Positions 22,330 through 34,755 of a stretch of DNA of 64,000 nt are shown piece by piece. The position numbers and the translations under genes are program-made. Each line of letters begins with the position of its first letter. Position 1 is the first letter of the stretch. The notes beneath the pieces are model-generated. The model searched no databases. It had not been told where the DNA came from and was given only the letters and a program-made list of their open reading frames with translations. Source of the stretch: Ligula intestinalis (taxonomy: Eukaryota > Platyhelminthes > Cestoda > Diphyllobothriidea > Diphyllobothriidae); the NCBI GenBank assembly GCA_036362985.1, contig JAYGXS010000005.1:47160033-47224032 (forward strand). Reading direction: 5' to 3'.

Positions 22330-23241
22330 CAGTAGTGGCCAAAAATCACGCAACAGGCCGACGTATGCGAAAGATTGATAATCTTTCACTAATCGGCATT
22401 GACTCAGGTTTTGATATTTATTATCGTGCAGTCTATTCTGAAGTCATTTCAGACATGGTAAGATGCGGGCTTTTTAACTAACTTCGTTCTGACCACTAGC
22501 AAAAAGTATCAATTCTAAAACTGGCTACTTAAGTAGCATGCCTTTTTATAATTTATTTTGACTGCTTTTACAAATTCAAATATATTTTATGGAAAACGTG
22601 CGCGTACGAAATATTTCTTGTACTTGTTTGATAGAAAATTACGCCTTCTTTAAATTTTGTGCTTAAACAAACGGTATCTTTCGGTTCTAAGAAGTTGCTA
22701 ATTATGAGCTTTTTTACGATTGTGGGGTGTTTATTCATAATACCTCGTATACGTCAATTTATGAATGCTGCATTTACTGCATAAAACATGTTCTACATCC
22801 ATTGCAATACTTTATGACAACTATGTGACTTCTTCCTCAAATAGAATGTACACAGTGCGCAGTTTTTAAACCTTGAATTCGAGTATAGCGATCGGCAATT
22901 GAGAAACGTTTTTAAAAACGAACGATACCCTGTATTTGAGTATAGAAGTTTAAGAGGCGTAACTTGCTATCAAGCAAGTACAAGAAATATTTTTTCGTGC
23001 ATTTTTTCCATAATATATATTTGAATTTATAAAGGCTGTTAAAATCAATGATAAATGCTCATTCTACTTAAGTAGCCAGTTTTTACAATATATACAATAT
23101 AAAGCCCGCATCCAAACATGACTGAACTGACAGAATAGACTTCACGATAATCATTATCACAACCTGAGTCAATGCCAATTAGCGAAAGAGTATCAATCTA
23201 TCGCATATATCGGCAGGTTGCGTGATTTTCGGCAACTACTG
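22330..23241. mobile_element. Palindromic TA-flanked element, family A copy 1
   Basis: The element begins CAGTAGTGGCCAAAAATCAC and ends with its inverse (gtgattttcggcaactactg), flanked on both sides by TA, the target duplication of Tc1/mariner-type elements. The arms stay complementary inward for about 380 bp; gcattgactcagg at 22397 mirrors cctgagtcaatgcc at 23163. A central spacer of about 220 bp (caatttatgaatgctgc ... tgtacacagtgcgcag) is shared with the other copies but is in the opposite orientation here. There is no ORF for a transposase. It is probably a non-autonomous foldback or MITE element of 912 bp. Confidence 0.85.
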
Positions 23242-23842
23242 TATAAGCCACTGTCACATCTCTGACAGTGAGTTGCACACTGCCTGCGAGGACACCACCA
23301 GTCCGTCCCAATGCCGGGGCTTGCCCCGAGGCGGGACAAACAGCGCGCTGGAGATCGACCAACGGAAAAAGCCACCCAAGAGAGCAACTCCGGGTTTTGT
23401 ACACAATAGACTCTCCTCCGGTGACTTTCAGTTTGACGTCCTTCTTATTGTGGTCTTTGGGATTCCAACGGGCGTAGATAGACTGTGACACCATACAGAA
23501 GTCACCGTTATAACGCCTTGCCAATACCATCACTCCCGTTTTATCGGAGCCATTAATTACTGGTTGCGAGGTAGGGTTACACAACCTACCGTTACCGATT
23601 CCGACGGCCATTACTTCAGGCAGTAGTCGAAATGACATGGGCTGCAAATCTGATGCCTATACTTTTAGTTGACGTAGCTTTTAAACACTTTTTCTGTGTC
23701 TTCGTATACAGCAAACGGACATTGGCTTGGAGGGATTTTGGAATCAGGTTTGATGGATATTCTGTGCGGCCAATCCATTCCAATACCCGATTAAGAGTCT
23801 AGTGGTGATAAAGCAAACTAAAGACCGGTAGATGTCTCGTTG
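23242..23842. other. Unassigned
   Basis: A 149-codon ORF on the - strand (23647-23198) runs into the palindromic element and has no recognisable domain, so it was not called as a gene. Confidence 0.45.
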
Positions 23843-24251
23843 GATAGGATAGATAAACCCCTTGCCGCTGCGATCTTCAGGACCTGGCTGCGTAGGGGAA
23901 GAGAAGCAGTGAGTCGTGAGGTGAAAGGCAGAGTGTATTCCATACAGAGGTTATACAGAACAAGGCAGAGGAAGCTTACTGTCGGACAAGTGCACAAGCA
24001 TTCGTGAGAGGGTCGCGTCCATAGTGTCGCAGTAATTGCAGTGAGGTCCTGCGTTAGTCAGCTCCAGGGAGGTGATTGACCAGACCGGATTGGGGGGGGG
24101 GTACAGACGTTGGTGTGTGCGCACTTCGTAGCCACCGTGAGAGGTTGAGCGTTGGCGCAGTTCGTGGCACATGTGATTGGCAGTCCGAGAAATGCAATCA
24201 CGTGACTTCGTGCTAGGCGCCGCAGATGGAAGGTGGTACAGGGTCACTACA
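23843..24251 (-). mobile_element. Solo LTR, TGTAGTG family, diverged
   Basis: On the - strand it starts TGTAGTGACCCTGTACC at 24251 and carries ggaatacactctgcc, the position of the AATAAA-like signal in relatives. It ends in the family tail cctgaagatcgcagcgg followed by a tatcc-type end. The order of blocks matches the copies at 26.5 and 50.7 kb, but sequence identity is low. Confidence 0.6.
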
Positions 24252-25775
24252 AGCACACTTTGACAATAAATTCTGATTGAATGGGACATTGAGGCTCATA
24301 ATACTGGATGATTGAAGTCGCTGGTTTTAAAAGCTGCCGTAAATACAAGTTAACTGGCTAACAATAAGCTAAAATGCAAAGCGGACGACTTGATTCGCGA
24401 TTTCTGGTCGGACTGTCAGTCCTGCATTGTTGCCCTTACTAAAAAAGACTTGTTAAACTTGCACTGCGTGAACACAGTTCTGCCGGTCGTTATATACTCT
24501 GAGTTCGAAGGAGAATTTTGAAGAACATAATGCGAGGGCATTACGAACTGTAATCTAGTAAAATTACGCCAGAAGTTCTAACAATTTTCTATCATCATCT
24601 CGTTGGCGATCAACCCACTATGGAGAGTCTGGCGTATCAGAATATCAGCATAGGAGAAAAGAGTCAACTCCGTTTTGACGACCTCAGAGAGGACTTAGAA
24701 TTGCATGCTGGCGATTACTGTGTCCCCCCTGATAAGTCGTGGGCCGGTGGCTTTGCGGTAACATGCTGGGCTTCGTAACGATAAATGACCGAGAAATAGG
24801 GGTTCTATTTGGGTCTAGGAGAGTGACGGAGGCTAATTACGCATTCCAGCCTGCCTTGTCTGTGTCCATAGGCTATTTGACCCTCTAACGAGGGCTCTTG
24901 ATTGAGAACCGGTGTACAACGGGGGGAGGGAAGACGAGCAGGTCTATCCACGTAGTTAATATAACCGAGAAAGCAGACAGGTCAACAAACCCGAGGCTCA
25001 ATGGTTGGGAATCGGACTTCTAAAAACAGGTTTGTGGATTGAGCCTAGGGTGTTTCAACACCTGGAATTTCTGTACGGCTGGCTGATGACGCCTAATAAG
25101 CCAGAAACCGTCGCTCCGTTCTCATCGTGTTGATCGGTAAACTCCATCTGCATACGTGCATTAAACAACCAATACTTCATCACAACACTTTAATTTTAGC
25201 CATTGAGAGAATCGTTAATCTAGTTGTATGCAAACAGAGCTTCGTTTTTCGAAGTTTTCATGATGAGTAACATTCGGCCTCCTGATGAAAACTATCTGTT
25301 ATCATATATGAACTAAAAGTCCTTGGCTAACTAAAAGTACTTAGCATACCTTTTTCGAAGAAGGGCCTGGGCGTTGCAATTTATTTGCTCAGACACCTAT
25401 ACGAAAATAGGTGATTTCGATTACGGAAGGGATTCACGAAAAGTGGGACAAAAGATTACTCACTTCAGCTTTGTTCTCTCTCGATATGTTAGTAGTTGAG
25501 GTTGTAAAATATTCCGACAAGAAAGATGTTTGGTGTTATCTTCGGTTTTATTTCGTTCGAGACAGTTAGCAACTTTTCTCTCTCAATTAATTCGACACGT
25601 TAAACTAGTCGACAATTGATCTCAGGAGCTGTTCTGTAAAATATTTGGTCATCAAGTATGAAATTTACAAGCTTATAACTGTTTAAAAATACAAGGAATT
25701 GGAATGAAGCAGAACCGTCGCAGGCGAAGGAGACCACCATGGCCATTCCTGGGTTGTTAGTCATCATTAGTCAGT
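24252..25775. other. Mostly unassigned; SINE-like tail at about 25070-25140
   Basis: The motif ggctggctgatgacgcc at about 25076, followed by gctccgttctcatcg and gatcggtaa, is shared with 5.06 kb and partly with 59.25 kb. The remainder has no recognised content. No polymerase motif was found in this span between two same-orientation LTRs. Confidence 0.45.
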
Positions 25776-26524
25776 CATATCCAACCCCAGGGCTGGTGAC
25801 CTCCGAAGTTCGAACCACGATTTTGTGAATAATTTGGTGCTAATACACTTTGCCTATCGACAAGTTCTATGGCTAAGGAGCTGCTAGAGTCCACTGAAAG
25901 TGCTCCCCTCCTAGACCAACGTTTGTCGACGAAAGAGCTCGAACGAAGGAAGGTAGGCGAAAGATAGGGAAGGAGGTATGTACCAACGGTAGAGTTTGGA
26001 TAGCTGGTGTTGTTGTGGTTGGCTTGCGGGAGCCAGGTTGAAGGGATATTTGTGACCTGCACGAGTTTCTGTGGTTGGCATGCGAGAGTCAGGTCAGTGC
26101 TGCCAGTGCCGCTTTGGAGGAGGAAAGGTCATCTCGCGTCCGCGTGAGCCACTGGGTCTGCGTGCTGGTAGGAGGAAGGTTGTCGACTACGCGTGCATCG
26201 GCATGTTGTAGGAGATTGGTCATCTCGACTATGTGGGGGGGGGATTGTTTGGCTGCGTTCAAATTAGATGGCAAATTAGTATGCCGCGTTAGTAGAATCC
26301 GAGTTTGGAAAGGAGGTCTGGGTATTGGCACTCATAGCGGGAAGAGCTCCATGGGATGGGGAAGGAACCAGAGCCTAGGGTCAGTGGACCGATTGAGCAT
26401 CTCCCTCGGGTTTCACGACAGGATGTCGGTAATGAGATTCTCAATTCGCGGCCAAATGAGATGACACAGGAAAAATTCAGTTGAAGGTGAGGGTTGAGAG
26501 TTCATCTCACGATTGGGGTCGCCA
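25776..26524 (-). mobile_element. Possible internal (gag-region) remnant of an LTR retrotransposon
   Basis: Directly downstream of the LTR at 26.5-26.9 kb (on the - strand) lies TGGCGACCCC (26524-26515) followed by aatcgtgag. This fits a primer-binding site complementary to the 3' end of tRNA-Trp, as used by CsRn1/Kabuki-like Ty3/gypsy elements. Farther in, an 80-codon frame (26331-26089) with HIVEMTNLLQHADARV could be a gag fragment. No nucleocapsid Cys-His box, protease or polymerase motif was seen, so only a 5' stub seems to remain. Confidence 0.4.
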
Positions 26525-26929
26525 GTATTGAAAAGTGTTAAAGATAAGACGGTTAACCATACCAGTTAAAATCTTCCAGGCCCATGGTTCCTCTAGGTGA
26601 AAAGAGAAGACGATGGGAAAGCCAGATTGTTAGGAATAGTGCATTCTGCAGAAGGATAGAGGAATATATGGAAATAGTTTTCACTCTCGGATGACCACAG
26701 TCCGGCTGTCAGGGCGTCAATTCCGGGGTGACGACAGCGTCGGGAATAGCCGGATGGCCGGCGCATGCTTTGTTACAGTAGCCAATCAGGCGGCTAATGT
26801 CCAGACTAGCGTGGGCGCGCGACCTTCAGTTTGGCGAAGGCTGGCGTGCATGCGCGAGCCTTGCAGGCCGAAGGCGTCATGCATCAGCGGCTGATCTTGG
26901 GTTCCAAGTGGCTGCTAGAGTCCACTACA
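26525..26929 (-). mobile_element. LTR, TGTAGTG family, with adjoining primer site
   Basis: On the - strand it starts TGTAGTGGACTCTAGCAGCC at 26929, includes gcagaatgcactattcc, and ends in the tail gggcctggaagattttaac and ttaacacttttca just before the presumed tRNA-Trp primer site. It aligns along its length with the + strand copy at 50.74-51.10 kb (shared gactctagcagccacttgga, ccggactgtggtc and tctggctttcc). The exact 3' limit is uncertain by about 6 bp. Confidence 0.75.
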
Positions 26930-27084
26930 TGCCGTTATTGATAAACCATATTTCCTAAAGCCATAACGGATTACACCTGTGTCACAAACTCAACGGCAGT
27001 TCTTGCAGTACCTGCTAGAACTTGTGAAACCGCGAGTTGTACATAAACTTACAAGCGTATATCCAAATGCTAATTTAGCTGAGC

Positions 27085-27450
27085 ATGTCTGCACCGACGC
27101 GCGCCCTTTGAGCCCACACGGCCGGGGTGTATAGACGCGCTCAAAACTGGTCGACCAATTAGCGTCCTGAAGCACCCTGGGCCAATCAGCGTCCTGGATT
27201 GCTCTGCAGCCCTCGGACAATTCCTGCACTGACGGACACTTGGGAATCCGTTGTGAGCTGGACGCCCGCTCACGCGCCCTCACGGTCGAACGCCAGGCTG
27301 GACCGAGTGGCAACTTTCCCCCTAACTCTTCTGTAAACAATACATTGTTCCTACTACTCTGGCCTTCCCAAGACTTATCTGTACTATCTCCTAAAAAACC
27401 GGGCCTGGAAGATCGTAGCTTTTAGCGTTAACTGTCTTAGCCTTAACACC
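27085..27450 (+). mobile_element. Solo LTR, TGTAGTG family, diverged
   Basis: The right half matches the family: tctgtaaacaatacattg, cctactactctggcc, ctatctcctaaaa, then gcctggaagatcgtagc and ccttaacacc. Two ccaatcagcgtcctg-type CCAAT repeats lie at 27152-27195. The left boundary is not clear. Confidence 0.55.
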
Positions 27451-27896
27451 TCTAAGGGCTCTATATTGAGCTCCAAGGCACAAGGGCACGAGCATGTTTC
27501 GCAACCAGATCAATGAGCGCCGTACCATGCAGCAAGGAATAGTTTTATTCACCGAAGCATAATTTCAATGCATCTTTGCCCTTTCAGCCTTGGCATGCGC
27601 AGTCCGGTGGTGGATAAGCCTAGAAATGTAGAGTCAAGGAAATATTCGAAGGTCTGTTCTTCGGAATTGTCGCAAGTGAATTGTCTTTCTATGAAAAAGT
27701 TTTCAAAATTCTTAAAGTCAATGAGAAGATGGAGGTGGAGAAATTAGAACTGCAACTCCTGTAGTCTTTGCCCCTTTCATCTGTGCGATGAGTGGTCGAG
27801 CATGGTCGTGCAATGGAATAGGCGTCTATTAATTGACAAATTTTAGCTCCGTTTCCACAATTATTTGGATCCTTTGGTTCAGCTGGTTTTTGTTTA
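27451..27896. other. Unassigned
   Basis: The start (gctccaaggcacaagggcacgagcatgt) resembles 3796-3825 (gccccaagacgcaaggggacgagcatgt), so a short dispersed repeat is present. Nothing else was recognised. Confidence 0.4.
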
Positions 27897-29453
27897 CAGT
27901 ATTGCGAGTGCTTCAAGAAACTTGCCTAAGTTTTTAAATGTTTAAGAATTCCTCGCATACCAGTGTGAAGGCATTTCCGAAAACTTAGAAATAATAATGA
28001 ACAGCATTAAATAAGTTTAAAACTTAAAATATATGTAAGATGTACTAAGTATTTGTTAAGAAAGCGAAATTTTCCCTGTAATCCCCAAGTTACCCGGACG
28101 TAAAAAAAGTCATACAGTAGAACAACAAAGTTAAATCATCTTTTAAGTTGAAAACGGAATGTAACTGATTTTTTTTAGCTAAAAAGAACTCTTCCTGAGA
28201 CAAAATAGTTTGTAAATATTACCATTAGTGAATAATTATTGATTGAATATCTCTCAACATAGTGTGGCATAATTCTCATCGTTTTAAGTTTCTTCATGTG
28301 TTCACTCATCAAGTCCACTTCTGTTCGACTTTTACGTCAAAACCTTTAAAATAGGATATGCATAAAAAGCATTTACCGAAAGAAAGTGTTTTTGGATATT
28401 AGTTGTTATGACAACGGCTATGTGGCTCATACTTAGAAATGCCTCCAAACAGCAAACCACGGTGTCGAGAATAAATAATATCCGCAGGATAAGTCCAATA
28501 TTGTTATTCCTAAGATTAATAAAAACATTATTTTTCTTATAGGTTACCTCTTTGAAAAGTACTTTGGTTAGATATTCCGCTGACGAATGACTGTGTATAT
28601 TAACCTTTTCCAAGGTAATGACACAATTAAATTGGAGACTTTTTAAATATTTTAATATACCTCAGGATGAACGATACAATCGGACTGTAAAGGAAAGAAC
28701 TAAATTTTGTCTTTCTAATGGATTATTTTCCGTATCAGTGGATTTATTCCACAATCTGTTATAAGCTTGTGAACGCAAAAGTCCGGCAATATATGGCCTT
28801 TTTTGAAATATTTATTATCCTTATGTTTGTTTCGTTTCTAAATAACGCATACGCCGAACGTATAGCTTACAAAAACTATTTCTACACGACTTACATTCAA
28901 TAAGGCCTTCTTTACATTACCTTCGTGGAAACATATGCGGACACTTTGCTTAAACGGCAAGGTGAGCGGTATGGTTTAAAAAATTCGATTTACTTTTCGT
29001 TGCTGCATTTTGCGTGACAAAACTTAACCGATCAGCTAAACATAATTTTTTAAGTATAAATCTTACTCATTTCTGCAAATAAATGCGATTCCTTAAGATC
29101 GGCTTCACTTCCGTTTAAAAAACTTCGGAAAAATTTTCTAGTTCTGGCAGTAATAATTTTTCGATTTTTTCTACTTATTCTGGAATTCTTCCACAGCGCA
29201 ATGTATATCAAAAACAAGTTTAGTTCTGTGTTACCTTATAGCATAGGAAATTTATTTTTGATAAAGTTGCTCATGATTTCGCCAAAATTAGTGCCTATTT
29301 TGCCCCACAATTTTAACTTAGAGGGCAGTTTTCCAAACGAAAGCTATCTAATTATCAAATCCACTGAGTTAATCAAAATAAACTGGAAAAATATATGCTA
29401 AACTACCAAGTTAAATTTCGTCATGAAAGTTTCTTGCATCACTCGCATAACTG
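27897..29453. mobile_element. TIR element, family C copy 1 (TA flanks)
   Basis: The left end reads TA then CAGTATTGCGAGTGCTTCAA. The right end read inversely is TA then CAGTTATGCGAGTGATGCAA, giving about 28-bp terminal inverted repeats with TA duplications, as in Tc1/mariner-type DNA elements. The 1,557-bp interior is AT-rich with only short ORFs and no DDE transposase motif, so it is a non-autonomous or decayed copy. A 1,043-bp relative lies at 36.7 kb and a truncated one at 63.7 kb. Confidence 0.8.
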
Positions 29454-29964
29454 TACTGCTGCTATGATTAGTGGGACAAGTTCCATGAAATTAGAAAGGA
29501 TGACCCCTGTGCCAGACCATCACAAACTTAGCATCAACTTCTTTTGATGGAAATTGTGCTTTTTATTGTGTTTAATGGTTTGTCCCTTCTAACCACTGTG
29601 CTGAATGTTCAGGGTTATTGTATTGGATAAATTTCTCCCCACACCTTATAAATCGAGTCAAGAATGAATCGTGTTTAGCGAGAAAGCAATAGCATTTACG
29701 ATTCCAAACGCTTCTGCTTTCGATTTTCATTCAGTTTATGTGAAATCCCCTTATCCAGTTCATTTACTTTACTTCAGCCAGGTTTACTTGTTTACTTGCC
29801 AATATACATCGTCGATAGTTAATGTACACCTTGAGGTGTATCTGTCTAGATGATGACTTTCGTGAACTTATTATAACCCTTGATTCCGGCTGATCGCGTG
29901 GAACATGCGTGAGATTAAAGTTACTAGAAAGAAATTCTGCAAACCAATTTTATACTGTCTGCTG

Positions 29965-30372
29965 TGTAGTGGTCGTTACTTGCCCAACGCCTGGCCTTCC
30001 TGTCGTTTCCTCAATCTGTCTAGACCTCAAGGTCGAGGCGGCCGCCAGACTTACTGGCGCACGAGACACGGACCGCCCACGTCAATGTATACTTACACGC
30101 TGTCCAACCAATCACAGACCGACCTAGCCAATGAACGATCTCTCTCTGTCTACTAGCCTGACTGCTGTAAAACCAGCACTTGGACTTGACTGGTTTTCCT
30201 GGCCAGTTGCATGCTCTCCAAGACAAATCTCTTTCCATCTATTCTTCGTTCCTATGTGTACACAATAAACTATTCCTATTACTCTGGCCTCCACTGACTT
30301 CTTCTCTACTCAGGAATCATGGTCTGAAGATCGTGGTTGCTAGGGTTTAGCTTACTTAAACCCCTGCAGTAC
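29965..30372 (+). mobile_element. Solo LTR, TGTAGTG family
   Basis: It starts TGTAGTGGTCGTTACTTGCC. It includes a CCAAT pair (aaccaatcacagaccg, agccaatgaacg), a polyadenylation-like acacaataaac at about 30261, and the tail gaagatcgtggttgctaggg. It is closely related to the copy at 61.06 kb (shared tactagcctgactgctgt, cagcacttggacttgactgg). Confidence 0.78.
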
Positions 30373-31945
30373 TCAAGTATGCTGAGCGATCAGTGATACT
30401 GTAAGTCTGCGTAAGAACTCATAATTTATTATTTAACGAATATTTGACGGTTTCAACAACAGGATTTTCAATGCGTTTTAAAGTGCAAAGTGATTTAGAA
30501 AGATGGCATACAGTGTAACAGTTTTATAACAAAAATAAAAGATAGTTACAATATAAGGTGAAATCCAGCATGAAATAAGAAGCTGCTAAATTTGCTGATA
30601 TGTCTTGGTATAGGTTTCCTACTCGACAGCCTGATAGTTACTTATTTTAGTCTAAAAAGTTACGACGTAATTTACTCCATTATTGAGCCTGATGTTAAGC
30701 AGGAGAAACAGGAAGTGGATGCCGTTGATTAAGAACGTCTTTATGAGTCCTAGTTTTGAGTGGGAAATTTTGATGCCTCCTTTTCGTTCTCAACTTGTGA
30801 AATGTAAAAGGTATCGTTCATCACGTCGAAATACCGCTGCCATACAGAAGTGTCCCTCGTTTCTGTCGGCGTCTTGACTTGAAATACTATAAACTAAACG
30901 GGTTTCTTGCAGTATCTGCCAGAACTTATGAATATAATCAATTACTTATTGCGCTGAGCGCGCTCTTTAATAATAACCCATATTTGTCTAAGCGCTTCTA
31001 TACTGCGCGACAAATATTCGAATTTGTCGGATATCCACATCATAAAACAGCCGCTGCCACAGAAACGCTTCACTCAAAAATAAGCCCTACTCCCTAATTC
31101 TTCGCGTTTGGAAAAAAAGCTTATAAGCAGAAGGAGATACCTATGCGGAGTTTGCCCTCTTCCTTTTCACCCATGTGGCAGGTGTGGGAAGTTTGCCGAA
31201 GGCAGAGTGGGCTTTCGTGTCTTCCCCGCTGAGCTACTGACGGTGATCCGCGCAGCAGGAGACGATAGCTACACCTGCTTCACTAACAACAAACAGGGGT
31301 CCTACAGCCTCGAGGATAAAAATTGGTTGGGACGCTAAAGGCCAGCAAAGCCTTTGCCGTCAGGGCAATAAGCAAAACTTGCATCTTTTCTTTCGCCGCG
31401 GGAGACATTTTCCTCTGTGGGATAGTGGGCAAGAAATCTGAGTGCACATGCCGACATGCGTCGGTCGCATTTCAACTGCTCCGCGCGTTTATATAGAAGG
31501 CTGAAAATTAATATTGAACGGGGTTCGTCTGTTACTATCGACGGTCTGGCATATACTTTTGTCGACTTTCAATCTGGTTTCCTTCAGGAATCGTTGGGAC
31601 CATGGAATCTGGTCGGATTGGAACCTGCTGACTTTAACTGTTTAAAGTTTTGAAATAAAAACTGTGTATGTGAGTTCAAGCTTGCATTTATTTTCCTTCT
31701 CTTTGCTGCTTATACCTTTTGTATTAATTGGGATGCGATAAGTTATGTAGATGAGTGTATAAACCTGGAAATATGATTTTAGAGTTAAACGTAATCTAAA
31801 AGAAGAGAAGAAAAATTACATTTTCCCCCTATTTATACCCTGCTAAACAATTCGAGTATAGTGGCGGTTGCTGCAATAAATTTGAAAAATCCTGATCTAG
31901 GGATGTTCCTGCAGCTCAATCTTTAAAAGCCTGAAGTCTAATCTT
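30373..31945. other. Unassigned intergenic region
   Basis: Two short ORFs with Cys-rich or mixed sequence occur, for example 31108-31338 (+), with CGVCPLPFHPCGRCGKF. None could be tied to a family. No RNA gene was seen. Confidence 0.45.
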
Positions 31946-32499
31946 AAAATAGCTCCCTTTGCGGCTAACAACGTCCCGAGTTTATTCAAGACCCTAAACG
32001 CCCGATTGTACAGGGCTCCCATCATTTGTAATCACTTGTAGCATCATGCAATCGCAGAGCGGCTTAAACTTTAATATGAGGATCATAAGTGTGAGGATTT
32101 CTGGCTGTTAATTTTTGTAGAAATCATTATTTGCATTTTTAAACGAACCAGCATACTTAAGCTTTTTTTTATTTTGCCTTGCATCCTGGCAGAAATGGGC
32201 ATGTGTGATTTCCTCAAAATCTACTCAGAAACTGGCCATATCCCAAGAAAACCAATTTAATGATGGCGAATCACAGATCTTAAACAATCACTTCAAGCAC
32301 TTCCTTATCAGACCAATACAAATAGAACGTTACGGGAATTTTAAAAATAATAAGAGATACTCTGAAATAATACAAAGGTTTATGCGGATTTAGGAGCATT
32401 TTGTGTTACAAAAGTGTCTACGTGAAAGTGGAAGTGCACTCGTAAGGATCGTTTATTAATTTCCAAAACTGAAAATATTCAACAATCTCAGAAAACGTA

Positions 32500-33490
32500 C
32501 AGAAGACGTCACGAATTACACAACGTTTCTACATAGGCGAAAGATTGATACTTTTTCGCTAATCGGCATTGACTCAGGTCGTGATACTGACCATCGTTTA
32601 TTCTATGCTGAAGTTTATTCCGTCATGATAGGATGCGGGCTTTTTAACGAGCTTCATTCTGACTACCAGCAAAAAGTATATATTGTGAAAACTGGCTACT
32701 TAAAGAGTATGCCTTTTTATCATTGATTTTGACTTACTTTATAAATTCAAGTATATTTTATAGAAAACATGGACAAAAATTATTTTCTGTACATGCTTGA
32801 TAGCAAATTACGCCTTCTTTAAAATTTACACTCAAAGAAAGGGTAGCTTTCGGTTATAAAAAAGTTGCTCACTAGCCGAATAATTTTCGAACCTTTTGAC
32901 TGCTCAACTCGAATTCAGGGTTTAAAAACTACGCACTGTGTACATCCTGTTTAAGTAAAAGTACTTTTTCTCCTGCAGTTTGGGGAAGAAGTCACATAGT
33001 TGTCATAAAATATTGAAATAGGTGTGGAACATATTTTATGTAGTATAGGCAGCATTAATAAATTGGCGGATACGATGTTTTATACATAAACACGTCACAA
33101 TTGTAAAAACCTCATAACTAGCAACTTATTTATAACCGAAAGCTATCCTTTTTTGAGTATAACTTTTAAAAAAGGCGTAATTTGCTATCAAAGTAGTACA
33201 AGACATAATTTTTTCGTTTATGTTTTCCATAAAATATATTTGAATTTATAAAGGCAGTCAAAGCCAGTGATAAAAAGGCATAGTACTTAAGTAGCTAGTT
33301 TTTACACTCGATACCTTTTGCTGGTAGTCAGAACTTAGCTCGTTAAAAACCCCGCATCCTATCATGACGGACTAAACTTTAGAATAGACTACACGATGAT
33401 CAGTATCACAACCTGAGTCAATACCGATTAGCGAAATAGTATCAATCGTTCGCCTTTGTAGAAATTTTGCATGATCCGTGGCGTCTACTG
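32500..33490. mobile_element. Palindromic TA-flanked element, family A copy 2
   Basis: It begins CAGAAGACGTCACGAATTAC and ends with the inverse (gatccgtggcgtctactg), with TA on both sides. The arms (about 32500-32885 and 33108-33490) are inverted copies; gcattgactcagg at 32565 mirrors cctgagtcaatacc at 33411. The spacer of about 220 bp holds gaattcagggtttaaaaac, tacgcactgtgtacatcctg and tttggggaagaagtcacatag. No coding capacity was seen. The matching site in duplication unit 2 lacks the element. Confidence 0.88.
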
Positions 33491-33499
33491 TATATTGCA

Positions 33500-34260
33500 A
33501 GTGCGCAGAGTCGAAAGACGTTGCTTTTTTCCGGAGCTTCTGCACAAAAAATCCTCTGAAAACATAGCTGCTTAGTTTGTATGCATGTTTTGTATTTATT
33601 TTCACTACTTTTATAAACTCAAATACTTTTTATTGAAGGCCTGCACAAAATATTACGCCTCGTACTCCCTCTGGTAGCATATTTAGCCTTATTTACAGCT
33701 TATAATTGAGGAAACGGTTTCTTTTTGTTTTTAGGAAGCTTCGTAGTTTCTGAATAATTTTGAACGCTACCAAACGTTGCATCTGAAGTCAGTTTTCAGA
33801 TTTTGCGCAATATACAGTATATCGAGGGACAATTACACATTTTCAATGTTACGAGGAAGCAGTCAAACAGTTCTCAAACATTCTGCAATGGATAATATTC
33901 AAGCTGTAAACTTTACCGGCAAAAATTAGTTAACGGACAGATATGCTGTTTTATGAATAAAAATTTTACGTTCTTGACAAATTCTATATTTGGAAACCTT
34001 TTTTAAGACAGAAGAGTATCTTTTCTATAAGCAGAAAATTGAAGGAAGGCGCAAGTTTCACCTAAAAATCTAAATTTAAGAACATTTTGGTGCATTTTTT
34101 CTAGAAAAAATACAATTGAAAATCCATTCTACTGAAGTAGTCACCCTTTACAGTGTGATTTTCAGAGCCAGTTATAAAAAAAACACGTTCGAGTGCTGGC
34201 ATTCTGTCGTTCTTGAGAGTACGCTGAATACTGATCAATATTACAACAAAAATTAAGTTC
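33500..34260. repeat. Diverged palindrome-superfamily member in duplication unit 1
   Basis: The left part (ttataaactcaaatac, gcctgcacaaaatattacgcc) and the right part (gaaggcgcaagtttcacc, then ttgaaaatccattctactgaagtag) resemble the arms of families A and G. The homologous stretch in unit 2 is 35255-35850. It therefore predates the duplication. Confidence 0.5.
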
Positions 34261-34755
34261 GGCATAATCGTGCTTCCACTCTATGATTTAGTTCTCTGGT
34301 TTATTTGCTGACTGAAAGAGCCAGCAGTTGAGAGCATCTGCTTTCCTTTCCAGTTTTACGCTCCGTCTTACTTATTCATGTTCATCACAGCCAGTCTGTC
34401 TAAATTCTTAATCTGGGAGCTCGCTGCCAGATTAAATCGGCAGAAATTGGACTGATCCAGATGGTGTTGACACAACGTGCAGGGGAGAAAAAATTGCGAG
34501 ACTTCAAATGCGCTTGCACTTACAATGCTCCGTCGTATGGCTATAACCGCGAAATTATAGGCATCGGAAAAAAAATACGTGGGAATACTCAGAATATAAG
34601 TAGGTTTTATAGCTCCCATAGGTCGCGCAAATTGAGAACCAAAAGGTGCCGCAGTTCTACAGTCGGTTCTAATGGCCGAAGGGCTTGAGATAGTGGAGAT
34701 GAAATCCGAGTTTATGCACGTAGATCACCACAACATATGGCAGTTTGTCTGTCTT

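Larger units (their letters stand above)
31946..34755. repeat. Tandem duplication, unit 1 (carries insertion)
   Basis: It begins near aacgtcccgagtttattcaag and continues with cacttgtagcatcatgcaat, cgcagagcggcttaaacttt, and taataagagatactctgaaa. The same blocks recur in the same order at 34.76-36.3 kb. The unit is about 1 kb longer than its partner because a family A palindrome is inserted at 32500-33490. Divergence between units indicates an old duplication. Confidence 0.7.

Noticed and set aside
22330..23241. CRISPR-like or satellite repeat structure
   Set aside because: The repeats are two inverted arms rather than regularly spaced direct repeats, and the setting is a eukaryotic genome.
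23198..23647. 149-codon ORF on the - strand
   Set aside because: It extends into the terminal repeat of a palindromic element and no family was recognised.
23843..26929. Paired 5' and 3' LTRs of one element (both - strand, about 2.3 kb apart)
   Set aside because: The two LTRs belong to clearly different subfamilies and no polymerase lies between them, so they are independent insertions.
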